Below are positions 1 to 7,750 of a DNA stretch of 39,029 nucleotides, piece after piece (positions within the stretch are counted from its first letter, which is position 1; each line of letters begins with the position of its first letter). Origin of the DNA: Acidimicrobiales bacterium. Its GTDB lineage: Bacteria > Actinomycetota > Acidimicrobiia > Acidimicrobiales > RAAP-2. The stretch lies in contig JADGOI010000007.1 in assembly GCA_017883075.1 (NCBI GenBank), positions 1 through 39,029 on the forward strand, in the 5' to 3' direction. Position numbers and translations under genes: made by a program. Under the pieces are notes generated by a model, which was not told the origin of the DNA, did not search any database, and was given only the letters and a program-made list of their open reading frames with translations.

Positions 1-460
1 GAACCGGAAGGGCCAAGGGGCACGCAGGAGGAGCTGCGGCCGTCGAGTTGACTCCCGATTTGGACGGCGAAGTCGACACTGAACCGGGAGATGTATCGGA
101 TGCCGAGGTCGATGTATCGGTAGTGGTTGCTACCGGCGCGCTGACCACGGTGCCTGTCGAATCTGGAACCGTCACCGGCAACGGTGAGCTCCCGACGTGG
201 TCGGATGTAGCACCGGCGGAGCCCGGTACCGACGCTGGGGATGCCGAGATGGTCGGCGAAAGCTGAATCCTGGCCGCCGCATCAACCTGCCCGGTCACCG
301 TGGTTTGCGCGGTAATCGTGTGTGCGCTCCCCAATGTCATGACTCCCAATGCCACCACCGCAAGTACCGTGATGGTCGCCGAGACGCCACCAACGACTTT
401 CAACCGACCCGTGGATCGGTCAGGAACCCCATCTGGCCGATCCGCATCGGACCGACTCAT
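1..460 (-). CDS. Partial membrane-anchored Ser/Thr-rich protein
   Basis: The frame starts at an ATG at 460 and runs off the window start after 153 codons without a stop, so the C-terminus is missing. The visible part has a short charged N-terminus (about residues 1-20), one hydrophobic segment (about 21-47, rich in V, A, T, G and L), and then a long low-complexity stretch of Ser, Thr, Pro, Ala and Val with no hydrophobic segment. That is the shape of a protein anchored once in the membrane with an extracellular linker. A GGTGGGG-like ribosome site precedes the ATG, and the start overlaps the DUF4395 stop by four bases (ATGA), so the two are co-transcribed. Ser/Thr linkers like this often carry a folded domain beyond the linker, but that part is outside the window. 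Function is unknown. Confidence 0.7.
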   Translation of the reverse strand, partial: MSRSDADRPDGVPDRSTGRLKVVGGVSATITVLAVVALGVMTLGSAHTITAQTTVTGQVDAAARIQLSPTISASPASVPGSAGATSDHVGSSPLPVTVPDSTGTVVSAPVATTTDTSTSASDTSPGSVSTSPSKSGVNSTAAAPPACPLALPV

Positions 461-720
461 GCCCCACCGGCCGTGGTTGCCGAAGCTTCCCAGATGTTGT
501 TGCATCGTTCACACACTTCTTCCGTGATCATCCCAACCCGCATCAACCCTGCGAATGCTTTGCAACCGACGCAAAGCCCAAACGCCGATTCGAGGAAAGC
601 GGCTGTGGTAAGGATTCCTACCACGATATCTGCGGTGACCCAGTTTCCGAGCCCGGTCAACATCAACATGGTGACGGAAAAGGTCACGGTGATACCTTGC
701 GAAAACGTTTGGGGGACAGA
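457..720 (-). pseudogene. 5'-truncated DUF4395 membrane protein remnant
   Basis: The open frame from 720 to 457 encodes the C-terminal half of a DUF4395-type integral membrane protein: a PQTFSQG segment, a hydrophobic helix, then the family's terminal helix with FGLCVGC followed by a CERC pair. As I recall the family, complete members are about 130-150 residues and have two more N-terminal helices; here a TGA at 721-723 closes the frame just before PQTFSQG. No candidate N-terminal half exists upstream, because the ABC permease ends at 749. The only good in-frame start is a GTG at 687, giving 76 residues, so a short protein could still be made. It overlaps the next gene by ATGA. I infer a deletion or recombination scar; a functional short form is the alternative. 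Confidence 0.6.
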
Positions 721-751
721 TCACGTTGACCAGTTTGAGGGGATCAGGTCA
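707..751. repeat. Two near-identical short repeats at the DUF4395/ABC junction
   Basis: GTTTGGGGGACAGATCA at 707-723 and a 19-base variant at 733-751 match at 16 positions, with one substitution and two one-base gaps. The second copy contains the stop codon of the ABC permease. The first covers the break point of the truncated DUF4395 gene. The stretch 725-750 also matches 3080-3104 upstream of the ABC ATPase. On the minus strand the copies read TGACCTGATCCCC and TGATCTGTCCCCC, which from memory resembles ends of IS3-type elements, but no transposase is present. Confidence 0.5.
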
Positions 752-1498
752 AGATCTGACTGCCTTCATACCTGTCACGAGACGCTCGGGATCGAACAGC
801 GAAGAGACGAGGCGCAGTGCCAGCACGTCAACGGCGAGCAGCCCGCCAGCGAGCACAACGGCAAGCATGAAGCTTGGGTTGATGACATTGAGCGATATCA
901 GCGCGACCAGTCCAATCGGCGGAAAGCTCGCAAACGTCGACAACTGTTGAGCGACTCGGACATCGTTGGCCCTAGCTGAAACGGCCATGCCGACCCAGAT
1001 GGCCCAACCAGCCAGCAGGGGCGTGAAGAGAACCTGGGTGAGAAGGACAGGGCCTTGGTGGAAGATAGCTGAAGCAACGATGGGATTGGCGAATAACCAA
1101 ACGGTGGCAAGGAAGAGCCCGAACACGGTGTAGGCGATGGCCAGCGCGGGAATCATGACCGCCGCCGCTTTGCCAAGGATGAAATCTTGCCGACGAATGG
1201 GTGTGGTGAGCAACGGTTCGAGCGTCCCTTGTTCTTTCTCGCCTACAACCGAGTACGCAGCGAGGGTGGCCGGCACGAGGACCGGTATCAAGAGCATGTA
1301 GAGAAGGGCAGCACCGAGCCGCTTGTCGAGCATGGCGCTCGATGCGGATGGCTTGATGAGGAAGACATCGATCATGGGAAGAGCGAGAAAGAGGAAAGGC
1401 ATGATCGTCATGGTCAAAAAGATGAAGCGATTGCGCCGGTAGTCCCGCAGCTCCTTGCGAATGACGGCACGGATGCGCGTGGTATCGAGACTCCTCAT
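749..1498 (-). CDS. ABC-2 type exporter permease
   Basis: The 249-residue integral membrane subunit has about six hydrophobic segments. It opens with a charged N-terminal amphipathic stretch (about residues 1-22) followed by the first helix. The central motif VVGEKEQGTLEPLL-TTPI (around residues 85-103) is typical of the intracellular coupling helix region of ABC-2/NatB-type permeases. Its ATG overlaps the ATPase stop by four bases (ATGA), so the two genes form one exporter. Substrate cannot be told; related systems export sodium, antibiotics or unknown small molecules. The stop codon at 749-751 lies inside a short repeat shared with the neighbouring truncated gene, so the extreme C-terminus may have been set by a rearrangement, although the protein looks complete. 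Confidence 0.85.
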   Translation of the reverse strand: MRSLDTTRIRAVIRKELRDYRRNRFIFLTMTIMPFLFLALPMIDVFLIKPSASSAMLDKRLGAALLYMLLIPVLVPATLAAYSVVGEKEQGTLEPLLTTPIRRQDFILGKAAAVMIPALAIAYTVFGLFLATVWLFANPIVASAIFHQGPVLLTQVLFTPLLAGWAIWVGMAVSARANDVRVAQQLSTFASFPPIGLVALISLNVINPSFMLAVVLAGGLLAVDVLALRLVSSLFDPERLVTGMKAVRS

Positions 1499-2934
1499 CG
1501 TGGGTTGGCCGCCGCCTCTTGGTCGATCAACTCGAGGTACACGTCCTCAAGCGAGTGCTGTGCTTCACCGATGAAAAGAACATCAGCCCCCGAACCAACA
1601 AGGCTCCGCGCCACCTCAGGTGCGGCGACTTCGGGATCGGAGACTGAGAGTACGTAGGACCCCGGTCCCTCGGAACTCCAATCGTTGACAGAGGGGATGC
1701 CCTTGAAGACCTGGTCGGCGTCGCTCAGCGGCGCGTGGGTCTTGACGATGAGCGCCCTTTTGAAGAGCTCGGCTCGCAGTTCTTCGGGCCGACCAACGGT
1801 TCGCAGCGTCGTATTCAAAATGGCAACCCGGTCGCAGAGCTTCTCAGCCTCGTCGAGCCGGTGCGTGGTGAGAAAGATCGTCGTTCCCTTCTCGCGGAGC
1901 CCATTGATGAGATCGTGCACCTCGAACGCGGCTACCGGGTCGAGGCCTGATGTCGGCTCATCGAGGAACATGACCGTCGGGTCACTGAGTAGAGCTCGTG
2001 CCAGTCCTACCCGCTGGCGGAGTCCTTTGGAGAGGCCACCGCATAGATCCGACGCCCGATCGGCGAGATTGACGGCCTCAAGGGCGTCTTTGACCCGATC
2101 TCCAACCTTTTGCAGGCCATAGAGACCCGCGAAGAATTCCAAGTTCTCTGTAATGGTCAGGCGCAGATACAAGCCGGGTGACTCGGGCATGACCGAGATG
2201 CGTCGTCGGATCTCCATTCCGTTCTCAGGACTGAGAGGTATACCCGCCACGGTTGCCGAACCCGAGGTCGGAGCGATCAACGTGCCGAGAGTGCGGACGG
2301 TGGTGGTCTTGCCGGCGCCGTTGGGACCTAGGAAGCCGAAGACCTCGCCGTGTCCGACTTCGAAAGAGACCTCGGAGAAAGCGATCCGCTCACCGAAACG
2401 TTTGGTGAGGTGGTTCACAACGAGCGCGGGCTCAGCCCTCGTGTCACCCCATGCCCTGGCATCGGCAAATGCTCGAGTGCGCATGTCGGAGCCAGCATTG
2501 GAGGGCTCACGTTGGGCCCCCGTGGGGTCTCCTTTGACATCACCTTGCTGATGCGCCATCGACGTCGGGACGCCGCTGCTACGGGCCGGCGTCGTCGGCC
2601 TAAGATCGATCCAGAGATCGTTCTTGATCAGAGTCGCGAGCAGCCAGACGATCCACCTCGGGAGGATGATGGGGCTCAGTGATCGAGGATGGCACGAGAA
2701 TCCGAGGATCTGCCGTTCGGTCACTTCAAAGGGCACTTCAGGACTCACCAGATGCCGCATGGATCTGACCTCTAAGGAGTGGCGTCCGGGCGTCACCGGC
2801 AGCTCGGCGATCTCCTTGTTATGAATCGAGCCGACGACGTTCCCATCAATCACGACCTTCCACAGCCGGGAGCGTCGTGAGCCGCTAGATCCCCAGCCCT
2901 TCCGCTGGAGCCTGACGGTTGCCGCCGTTGTCAT
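1495..2934 (-). CDS. ABC transporter ATPase with extra N-terminal domain
   Basis: The 479-residue protein has two parts. Residues about 168-400 are a standard ABC ATPase: Walker A GPNGAGKT (203-210), signature LSKGLRQR (301-308, a variant of LSGGQ), Walker B VMFLDE (321-326), D-loop SGLD and the switch His in TTH (358). A C-terminal tail to 479 is typical of drug or sodium exporter ATPases. Residues about 20-112 are unlike an ABC domain: a beta-rich stretch with VVIDGNVVGSI and LPVTPGRHSLEVR, recalling PEGA-like surface modules, then a short hydrophobic segment (about 86-104). A linker with Met at 126 and 151 joins them, so a second start for a normal-length ATPase is possible. I chose the long form because the frame stays open and the N-terminal part looks like real protein. 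It is coupled to the permease at 749-1498. Confidence 0.85.
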   Translation of the reverse strand: MTTAATVRLQRKGWGSSGSRRSRLWKVVIDGNVVGSIHNKEIAELPVTPGRHSLEVRSMRHLVSPEVPFEVTERQILGFSCHPRSLSPIILPRWIVWLLATLIKNDLWIDLRPTTPARSSGVPTSMAHQQGDVKGDPTGAQREPSNAGSDMRTRAFADARAWGDTRAEPALVVNHLTKRFGERIAFSEVSFEVGHGEVFGFLGPNGAGKTTTVRTLGTLIAPTSGSATVAGIPLSPENGMEIRRRISVMPESPGLYLRLTITENLEFFAGLYGLQKVGDRVKDALEAVNLADRASDLCGGLSKGLRQRVGLARALLSDPTVMFLDEPTSGLDPVAAFEVHDLINGLREKGTTIFLTTHRLDEAEKLCDRVAILNTTLRTVGRPEELRAELFKRALIVKTHAPLSDADQVFKGIPSVNDWSSEGPGSYVLSVSDPEVAAPEVARSLVGSGADVLFIGEAQHSLEDVYLELIDQEAAANPR

Positions 2935-3064
2935 CGCGCTCCGCCAATCACTGTGGGGTGTGAAACCGCAATCTTGCGGTTGATGGCGTGGACGCTACCT
3001 CATGATCGACCGCTCATACTGATATTTGACCACGCGGTCAACCACTTGACCGGACCCCAACGAA

Positions 3065-3087
3065 TGGTCCACCTGACCTGTGGACCA
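3065..3087. repeat. Perfect 8-bp inverted repeat, 7-base loop
   Basis: TGGTCCAC at 3065-3072 pairs with GTGGACCA at 3080-3087 around CTGACCT. It lies about 130 bases upstream of the ABC ATPase start and next to the repeat copy at 3080-3104. It could be an operator, a hairpin or part of an old element end. There is no T-tract, so a terminator is less likely. Confidence 0.5.
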
Positions 3088-3104
3088 GTCTCAGGGATCA
3101 GGTC
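3080..3104. repeat. Second copy of the 725-750 repeat
   Basis: This 25-base stretch matches 725-750 in the same orientation. GTxGACCAGT and the 11-base GGGATCAGGTC are shared and flank a variable centre of four versus five bases. The two copies bracket the ABC ATPase-permease pair as imperfect direct repeats about 2.35 kb apart. Confidence 0.5.
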
Positions 3105-3362
3105 GCCCCCGCCAACGGGATGAACGCTACCCCCCGACATGGACCTGGTGCGGGCGTCGTTGACCGACCGATCCATCTTCGGGCAGGCAGCGCCTCCCGT
3201 TCCCCTCAACTCCGGTTCCACCGTCCCGGTTCCCCGTGTCAATTATCTCTATCGACAGATCCATCCGGATTCCTGAGTGTCGAGGTGAAAAATCTCTGGC
3301 TCAGCCACTCTCTGTGGTGGACAGGCACCATCCGAGTCCATACTTCGCGCAGCCAGTGACCA

Positions 3363-4010
3363 TCAACCCTGTAACGAGCGCAGCAACTCCTCGTCGAAGC
3401 CGTGGAGCGAGTCCAACACCGCGTCGCAAAACCCCCAGCGGGCCGATCCGGCCGCTGACATCTCGGGAACGGCCACCACCCTCATGCGGGCGGCTTTGGC
3501 CGAGATGGCCCCATTGAACGAGTCCTCCACCGCCAGGCAGTCGGTGGGCTCGATGCCGAGCTTGGCCGCGGTCGAGAGGTAGGAACCCGGGTGGGGCTTG
3601 CCAACGGGCTCCCACTCGGCGGAGTGCCACACGGTCACCTCCGACTCGACCCCCAGACGGCGCAGGGCGGCGGCAATGACCACTGCATACGATCCCGAGC
3701 ACACCGCCACCGGAAGCGACAGGTGACCGCAGAGAGCCACCGCTTCGAGCGCTCCGGGCATCGGTTCACCCCCGAAGGCAATCAACTCGGCCACCCGGTG
3801 AGTCGTCGCCCGTTCCACTTCCACCGGGGTCATGCCCTCCCACGGGTGGCGATTCCACCAGTGGCGAACGGCGTCATCGATCCGTAGGCCCATGGTCTGG
3901 CGGGTGTCCGCCTCCGAGAGGTGCACTCCCACCGAGGCGAACACCTCAATCTCGGCCTGGCGCCAGAACGGCTCCGAGTCGATGAGCAGACCGTCGAGGT
4001 CGAAGATCAC
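3363..4010 (-). CDS. HAD-superfamily phosphatase (beta-phosphoglucomutase/HxpB-like)
   Basis: The protein is about 215 residues. It has the HAD motif I DLDG at the very N-terminus (nucleophile D4, D6), a helical cap, motif II Ser in CSGS (105), motif III Lys in GKPHPG (138) and motif IV VEDSFNG (E162, D163). The sequence most resembles sugar-phosphate phosphatases of the HxpB/YniC and beta-phosphoglucomutase type; the lack of mutase-specific signatures favours a phosphatase. The start is uncertain. GTG at 4010 removes a few residues of the first beta strand (upstream in-frame codons read PIAAV before IFDLDG), and the only other candidate upstream is a CTG at 4064 overlapping the sucD stop. 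It follows sucD by about 50 bases and is probably co-transcribed. Confidence 0.8.
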   Translation of the reverse strand: MIFDLDGLLIDSEPFWRQAEIEVFASVGVHLSEADTRQTMGLRIDDAVRHWWNRHPWEGMTPVEVERATTHRVAELIAFGGEPMPGALEAVALCGHLSLPVAVCSGSYAVVIAAALRRLGVESEVTVWHSAEWEPVGKPHPGSYLSTAAKLGIEPTDCLAVEDSFNGAISAKAARMRVVAVPEMSAAGSARWGFCDAVLDSLHGFDEELLRSLQG

Positions 4011-4060
4011 CGCGGCGATGGGTCGCCCGGCGTGGGCTTCTGCTGACGGGACTCCGGTGC

Positions 4061-4951
4061 TCAGGCGAGCTCCTTCACGACGGCGACCATCGCCTCACCG
4101 GCTTCGCTCAGGTTCTGTGCCACCGTGACCCCGGCTGCCGACAACGCGTCCATCTTGGCCTGGGCGGTGCCTTTGGAACCGGAGATGATGGCCCCGGCGT
4201 GCCCCATCTTCCGTCCGGGCGGGGCTGTGACCCCGGCCACGTAGGAAACGACCGGCTTGGTGACCGACGAGGCGATGAACTCCGCCGCCTCCTCTTCAGC
4301 CGATCCGCCGATCTCCCCGATCATCATGATGGCGCGGGTGTCCGGATCGGCTTCGAAGGCCCGGAGACAGTCGATGAAGCTGGTGCCCGGCACCGGGTCG
4401 CCTCCGATGCCCACGCACGAGGTCTGCCCGACCCCATGCTGAGAGAGCTCGTGGAGTGCCTGGTAGGTCAGAGTGCCCGACCGTGAGACGATCCCCACCG
4501 GGCCACCAGCCATGGCGATGTCGCCCGACGTGATGCCGATGTTGCACTTTCCCGGAGAGATGATCCCGGGGCAGTTCGGCCCCAGAAGCCGGGTGGATGG
4601 GAAATCGCGGATCAGCCGGTTGTAGGTCAGGGCCTCGTCGATGGCCGGAATACCCTCGGTGATACACACCACGAATGGCACTCCGGCTGCCGCCGCCTCG
4701 ATGATGGCATCGGCGGCGAACTTGGGTGGGACGGAGATGAATGACGCGTTGGCGCCGGTGGCCTTCACCGCCTCGGCAACGGTGGCGAAGATCGGGATAC
4801 CCTCGATCACTTCGCCGCCTCGCTTCGGGTTGGTGCCGGCAACCACCTGGGTGCCGTAGGCCCGGTTACGGAGGCCGTGGTACAGGCCCTGGCTGGTCGG
4901 GCTGATGCCCTGGACCACCACTTTGGTGTTCTCGTCTACGAAGATGCTCAC
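4061..4951 (-). CDS. sucD: Succinyl-CoA ligase, alpha subunit
   Basis: This 296-residue subunit of succinyl-CoA synthetase couples succinyl-CoA to succinate conversion with ATP or GTP formation in the citric acid cycle. The CoA-binding N-terminal domain and the second domain are both complete. The phosphohistidine motif GHAGAIISG places the active His at about residue 251, close to H246 of the E. coli subunit. The glycine-rich GIGGDPVPGTSF and GEIGGSAEEEAA segments are as expected. The GTG start overlaps the sucC stop by GTGA, so the two subunits are translated together. Upstream in the same direction, beyond sucC, is a methylmalonyl-CoA-mutase-type B12 subunit, which fits a succinyl-CoA theme. 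Confidence 0.97.
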   Translation of the reverse strand: MSIFVDENTKVVVQGISPTSQGLYHGLRNRAYGTQVVAGTNPKRGGEVIEGIPIFATVAEAVKATGANASFISVPPKFAADAIIEAAAAGVPFVVCITEGIPAIDEALTYNRLIRDFPSTRLLGPNCPGIISPGKCNIGITSGDIAMAGGPVGIVSRSGTLTYQALHELSQHGVGQTSCVGIGGDPVPGTSFIDCLRAFEADPDTRAIMMIGEIGGSAEEEAAEFIASSVTKPVVSYVAGVTAPPGRKMGHAGAIISGSKGTAQAKMDALSAAGVTVAQNLSEAGEAMVAVVKELA

Positions 4952-6096
4952 GACTGGCCTCCGGCTAGGGCAACCACACGGCGTGCGGCGTCGAGCATGG
5001 TCGGCTCGGCGACCAGGCGATCGGACAGATGGTCGGCCAGGATCTCCCGGCCGGCGACGGCGTTGGTGCCGTCCAACCTCAGCACAATGGGCGAGTGGAT
5101 CTCCACCCGCTCCAGGGCTTCGAGAATCCCCTTGGCCACCTCGTCCACCAGGGTGATTCCTCCGAAGATATTGACGAAGATGGAGCGCACCGCCGGATCG
5201 GAGTTGATGACCTCCAAGGCGGCGGCCATGACGTCAGCGTTGGCGCCACCCCCGATATCCAAGAAGTTGGCTGCCGATCCTCCGCACTGGTTGACCACGT
5301 CGAGGGTACTCATGGCCAAGCCGGCACCATTGGCGATGATGCCCACCGAACCGTCGAGGCCTATGTAGTTGAGGCCCCGTTCCTTGGCCCGGGCCTCGCG
5401 TTCGTCTTGGACATCGGCTCCGGCGAACTCCTCCCACTCGGGATGCCGGTAGGCGGCGTTGTCGTCGAGGGTGACTTTGGCATCGAGGGCGTGGACCTTT
5501 CCCTCCGGTGTGAGGATCAGCGGGTTGATCTCGGCCAGGTCGCAATCGCCTTCGGTGTAACAGGTATAGAGCTTGACCAGCAGCTCGGCCGCCTGGGCCC
5601 GGGCCGGTTCATCGAGGTTGGCTCGGTCCACCCACTCACGGGCCGCCTCGAGACTGAGACCGTCCACCGGGTCGACGTGAATCAGGGCGATGGCATCAGG
5701 ATTGGTCACGGCCACCTCCTCGATCTCGACACCTCCCTCGGCCGACAACATTCCAAGGTGCTTCTTGGCGCTGCGATCGAGCGTGAAGCTGGCGTAGTAC
5801 TCGCGCTCGATATCCGAGGCGTGCTCGATCCAGAGTCGTTTCACGACGTGGCCCTTGATATCGAGGCCGAGGATGTTCCCGGCATGGGTCCTCACCTCAT
5901 CGGCGTCATTGGCCAGCTTCACCCCGCCTGCCTTACCGCGGCCTCCCACCTTGACCTGAGCCTTGACCACCACGGGGTAGCCGGCCTGACCGGCCTGGAC
6001 CACGGCTTCGTCGACTGTGTCCGCCACCCCTCCTTTGGAAATAGGGATGCCGAACCGGGCGAAGTACTGCTTGCCCTGGTACTCGAAGAGATCCAC
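4948..6096 (-). CDS. sucC: Succinyl-CoA ligase, beta subunit
   Basis: This 382-residue protein has an ATP-grasp N-terminal domain and a C-terminal CoA-ligase domain, and makes the nucleotide-binding half of succinyl-CoA synthetase with SucD. It begins MDLFEYQGKQYF, the family's usual N-terminus. The frame is open further upstream to 6165, but the GTG at 6096 is preferred because it matches the family start and has an AGAGGAA ribosome site about 10 bases ahead. Recognisable segments include VKAQVKVGGRGKAGGVK (ATP-grasp), EINPL and GSVGIIANGAGLAMSTLD. The C-terminal GGI motif in NIFGGIT is conserved. The length is close to the E. coli protein (388). Confidence 0.96.
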   Translation of the reverse strand: MDLFEYQGKQYFARFGIPISKGGVADTVDEAVVQAGQAGYPVVVKAQVKVGGRGKAGGVKLANDADEVRTHAGNILGLDIKGHVVKRLWIEHASDIEREYYASFTLDRSAKKHLGMLSAEGGVEIEEVAVTNPDAIALIHVDPVDGLSLEAAREWVDRANLDEPARAQAAELLVKLYTCYTEGDCDLAEINPLILTPEGKVHALDAKVTLDDNAAYRHPEWEEFAGADVQDEREARAKERGLNYIGLDGSVGIIANGAGLAMSTLDVVNQCGGSAANFLDIGGGANADVMAAALEVINSDPAVRSIFVNIFGGITLVDEVAKGILEALERVEIHSPIVLRLDGTNAVAGREILADHLSDRLVAEPTMLDAARRVVALAGGQS

Positions 6097-6143
6097 CGGA
6101 TCCGTTCCTCTCTGTTGGTGATAACGGTTCTGACTACGTCTGA

Positions 6144-6175
6144 CTGCATTGCTGTGTGGCTGCATTGCTGTGTGG
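6144..6175. repeat. Two perfect tandem 16-bp units
   Basis: CTGCATTGCTGTGTGG occurs twice without a gap (6144-6159 and 6160-6175) in the intergenic stretch between the B12-binding subunit and sucC. It lies about 50-80 bases upstream of the sucC start. It could be a doubled binding site for a regulator of sucCD or a slippage product. Confidence 0.8.
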
Positions 6176-6210
6176 AACTACGGCCCATGCGGGCCGACTT
6201 GGGTTGGCCT

Positions 6211-6618
6211 TCAGCCACCTTCTCGGGCGTCGAGCGCTTCGGCCAACCAGGCCCCGATGGCCGGCAACGGCGCACCCGGGGTGAAGACCTCGGCGACGCC
6301 CTGTTCTTTCAACACCGGGATGTCGGCCTCGGGGATGATCCCTCCGACCAGGACCAGCACATCGTCTCGACCCTGCTCTTTGAGGCTTTCCATAACCCGG
6401 GGGACGAGGGTGAGATGCGCTCCGGAGAGGAGTGACAGCCCCACCGCATCTGCATCCTCCTGGATCACGGCCTGAACCACCTGCTCGGGTGTCTGGTGGA
6501 GCCCGGTGTAGATGACCTCGAACCCGGCGTCGCGCAGGGCCCTGGCAATCACCTTGGCGCCGCGGTCGTGCCCGTCCAGCCCGGGTTTGGCCACGACCAC
6601 TCGATATGGTCGTTTCAC
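6211..6618 (-). CDS. B12-binding subunit, methylmalonyl-CoA mutase type
   Basis: The 135-residue protein is a single cobalamin-binding Rossmann-like domain as found at the C-terminus of methylmalonyl-CoA mutase. The motif [19 protein letters not shown] holds the DxHxxG signature (D15, H17, G20); H17 is the lower cobalt ligand. GLSLLSGAH and [10 protein letters not shown] complete the nucleotide-tail site. It is the small component of a split acyl-CoA mutase; the catalytic subunit is not in the window. The substrate could be methylmalonyl-CoA or a related acyl-CoA. I prefer the GTG at 6618, which gives the family N-terminus and lies 8 bases after a TAGTAT box, consistent with a leaderless mRNA. 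ATG 6648 is the alternative. Downstream are sucC and sucD, which would use its product succinyl-CoA. Confidence 0.88.
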   Translation of the reverse strand: MKRPYRVVVAKPGLDGHDRGAKVIARALRDAGFEVIYTGLHQTPEQVVQAVIQEDADAVGLSLLSGAHLTLVPRVMESLKEQGRDDVLVLVGGIIPEADIPVLKEQGVAEVFTPGAPLPAIGAWLAEALDAREGG

Positions 6619-6626
6619 GGAGGCCG

Positions 6627-6632
6627 ATACTA
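6627..6632 (-). promoter_or_regulatory. Candidate -10 box for leaderless B12-subunit mRNA
   Basis: TAGTAT (minus strand) fits the actinobacterial TANNNT pattern and is separated by eight bases from the GTG at 6618, which has no ribosome site. That spacing would put transcription start on or next to the start codon. I see no convincing -35 hexamer. Confidence 0.35.
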
Positions 6633-6796
6633 AACGCTGACGGACCATCAGGCGCCAAACGGCCCTCACCGACCCCGGGCGATGCCTGACAATTGGCCAC
6701 AGGAGCCTGGGGCCGGAAATGGGCGCTGACGCCTGAAATGCCGTGGTACGTTCGGCCTGATTCCCTCGATACGACCCCCCCGATTCGGAGGACGCC

Positions 6797-7750
6797 GTGC
6801 CCACGCCGGCTGAAGCCGTGGATCCATCCAACCAATACGCCTCGCACTCGTCACCGTCTTCGTCGCGGCTGGGGGGCTTGGTACAGGTCGCCCGACCTCG
6901 TCAATGGATCAAGAACCTCTTGGTGTTCGTGGCACCGGCAGTGGCCGGAGTCCTCTTCCACCAGCACGCCCTGCTGCGTAGTGCGGCGGCATTCGGCATG
7001 TTCTGCATTGCCGCCAGCGGCGCCTATTTTCTGAACGACTCCCTTGATGCGGAGGCCGATCGGGCCCATCCGGTGAAACGCCTCAGACCGATTGCCGCCG
7101 GAGTCGTACCGGTTGGGGCGGGACTCGGGATAGGTGTCGGGCTCCTGATCATCTCGGTCGCCCTCGGCTCCCTGTTGGCCGGTTGGCACATGGCTGTCGT
7201 CATGGTCACCTACGGCATCGTCAACACCGTGTACTCATTGGGGCTGAAGAATGAGCCCATCCTCGACCTGGCCGCGGTGAGCTCGGGGTTTGTGCTCCGG
7301 GCGGTTGCCGGCGGCGTCGCCGTCGGTGTGCCCTTGTCCAATTGGTTCCTCATCGTGGCATCGTTCGGATCGTTGCTCATCGTGACCGGTAAGCGATCCG
7401 GTGAGAAGCAACTGCTCGCCGATCACCTGACCGATCACACCGATGTGCGACAGACTCTCGGTCTGTACACCGTCTCATTTCTGCAGACGGTCCGCACGCT
7501 GTCGGCCGCCGTATCGGTGACCGCCTACTGCCTGTGGGCCTTCGAACGTGCGAGCCAGGTTCACCCCGGACACGACCCCGTGTGGTTTCAGCTGACCATC
7601 GTGCCGTTCGTGATCGGCTTGCTCCACGTGGTGCGTATTCTCGACTCCGGCCAGGGGGCCGTGCCGGAAGAACTGGCCATCCACGACCATCGTTTGCAGA
7701 TCTACGGCGTGGTGTGGGTCGCCTTGTTCGCAGTTGGAATCTACGGATGA
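6797..7750 (+). CDS. ubiA: Decaprenyl-phosphate phosphoribosyltransferase (DPPR synthase)
   Basis: This 317-residue UbiA-superfamily membrane prenyltransferase-like enzyme has about eight hydrophobic helices. In mycobacteria the homologue (Rv3806c) joins 5-phosphoribosyl pyrophosphate to decaprenyl phosphate, the first step to the arabinan donor DPA. The first Asp-rich motif [23 protein letters not shown] begins at N80, with D81, D84 and D88 for metal binding and the HP-K-RPI signature of this subfamily. The GTG start has a GGAGG site seven bases ahead. The stop overlaps dprE1 by four bases. The two following genes supply the remaining epimerisation steps, which makes this function much more likely than quinone or haem prenylation. 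A phosphatase for the DPPR intermediate is not seen here. Confidence 0.93.
   Translation: MPTPAEAVDPSNQYASHSSPSSSRLGGLVQVARPRQWIKNLLVFVAPAVAGVLFHQHALLRSAAAFGMFCIAASGAYFLNDSLDAEADRAHPVKRLRPIAAGVVPVGAGLGIGVGLLIISVALGSLLAGWHMAVVMVTYGIVNTVYSLGLKNEPILDLAAVSSGFVLRAVAGGVAVGVPLSNWFLIVASFGSLLIVTGKRSGEKQLLADHLTDHTDVRQTLGLYTVSFLQTVRTLSAAVSVTAYCLWAFERASQVHPGHDPVWFQLTIVPFVIGLLHVVRILDSGQGAVPEELAIHDHRLQIYGVVWVALFAVGIYG

Larger units (their letters stand above)
2935..3362. other. Intergenic region, no convincing gene
   Basis: This 428-base gap separates the ABC operon from the HAD phosphatase gene, which is transcribed the same way. Short open frames on both strands show no recognisable protein. It contains a perfect 8-base inverted repeat (3065-3072 with 3080-3087) and a copy of the junction repeat (3080-3104). 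It presumably carries the ABC operon promoter, but I cannot pick one with confidence. Confidence 0.6.

Noticed and set aside
197-979. Plus-strand 260-codon frame across the first kilobase
   Set aside because: It runs antisense to three minus-strand genes, is His/Arg-rich without motifs, and has no ribosome site.
3000-3242. 80-codon minus-strand frame in the 428-base gap
   Set aside because: No recognisable motif, Gly/Arg/Thr-rich composition, no ribosome site, and it contains the repeat and inverted repeat.
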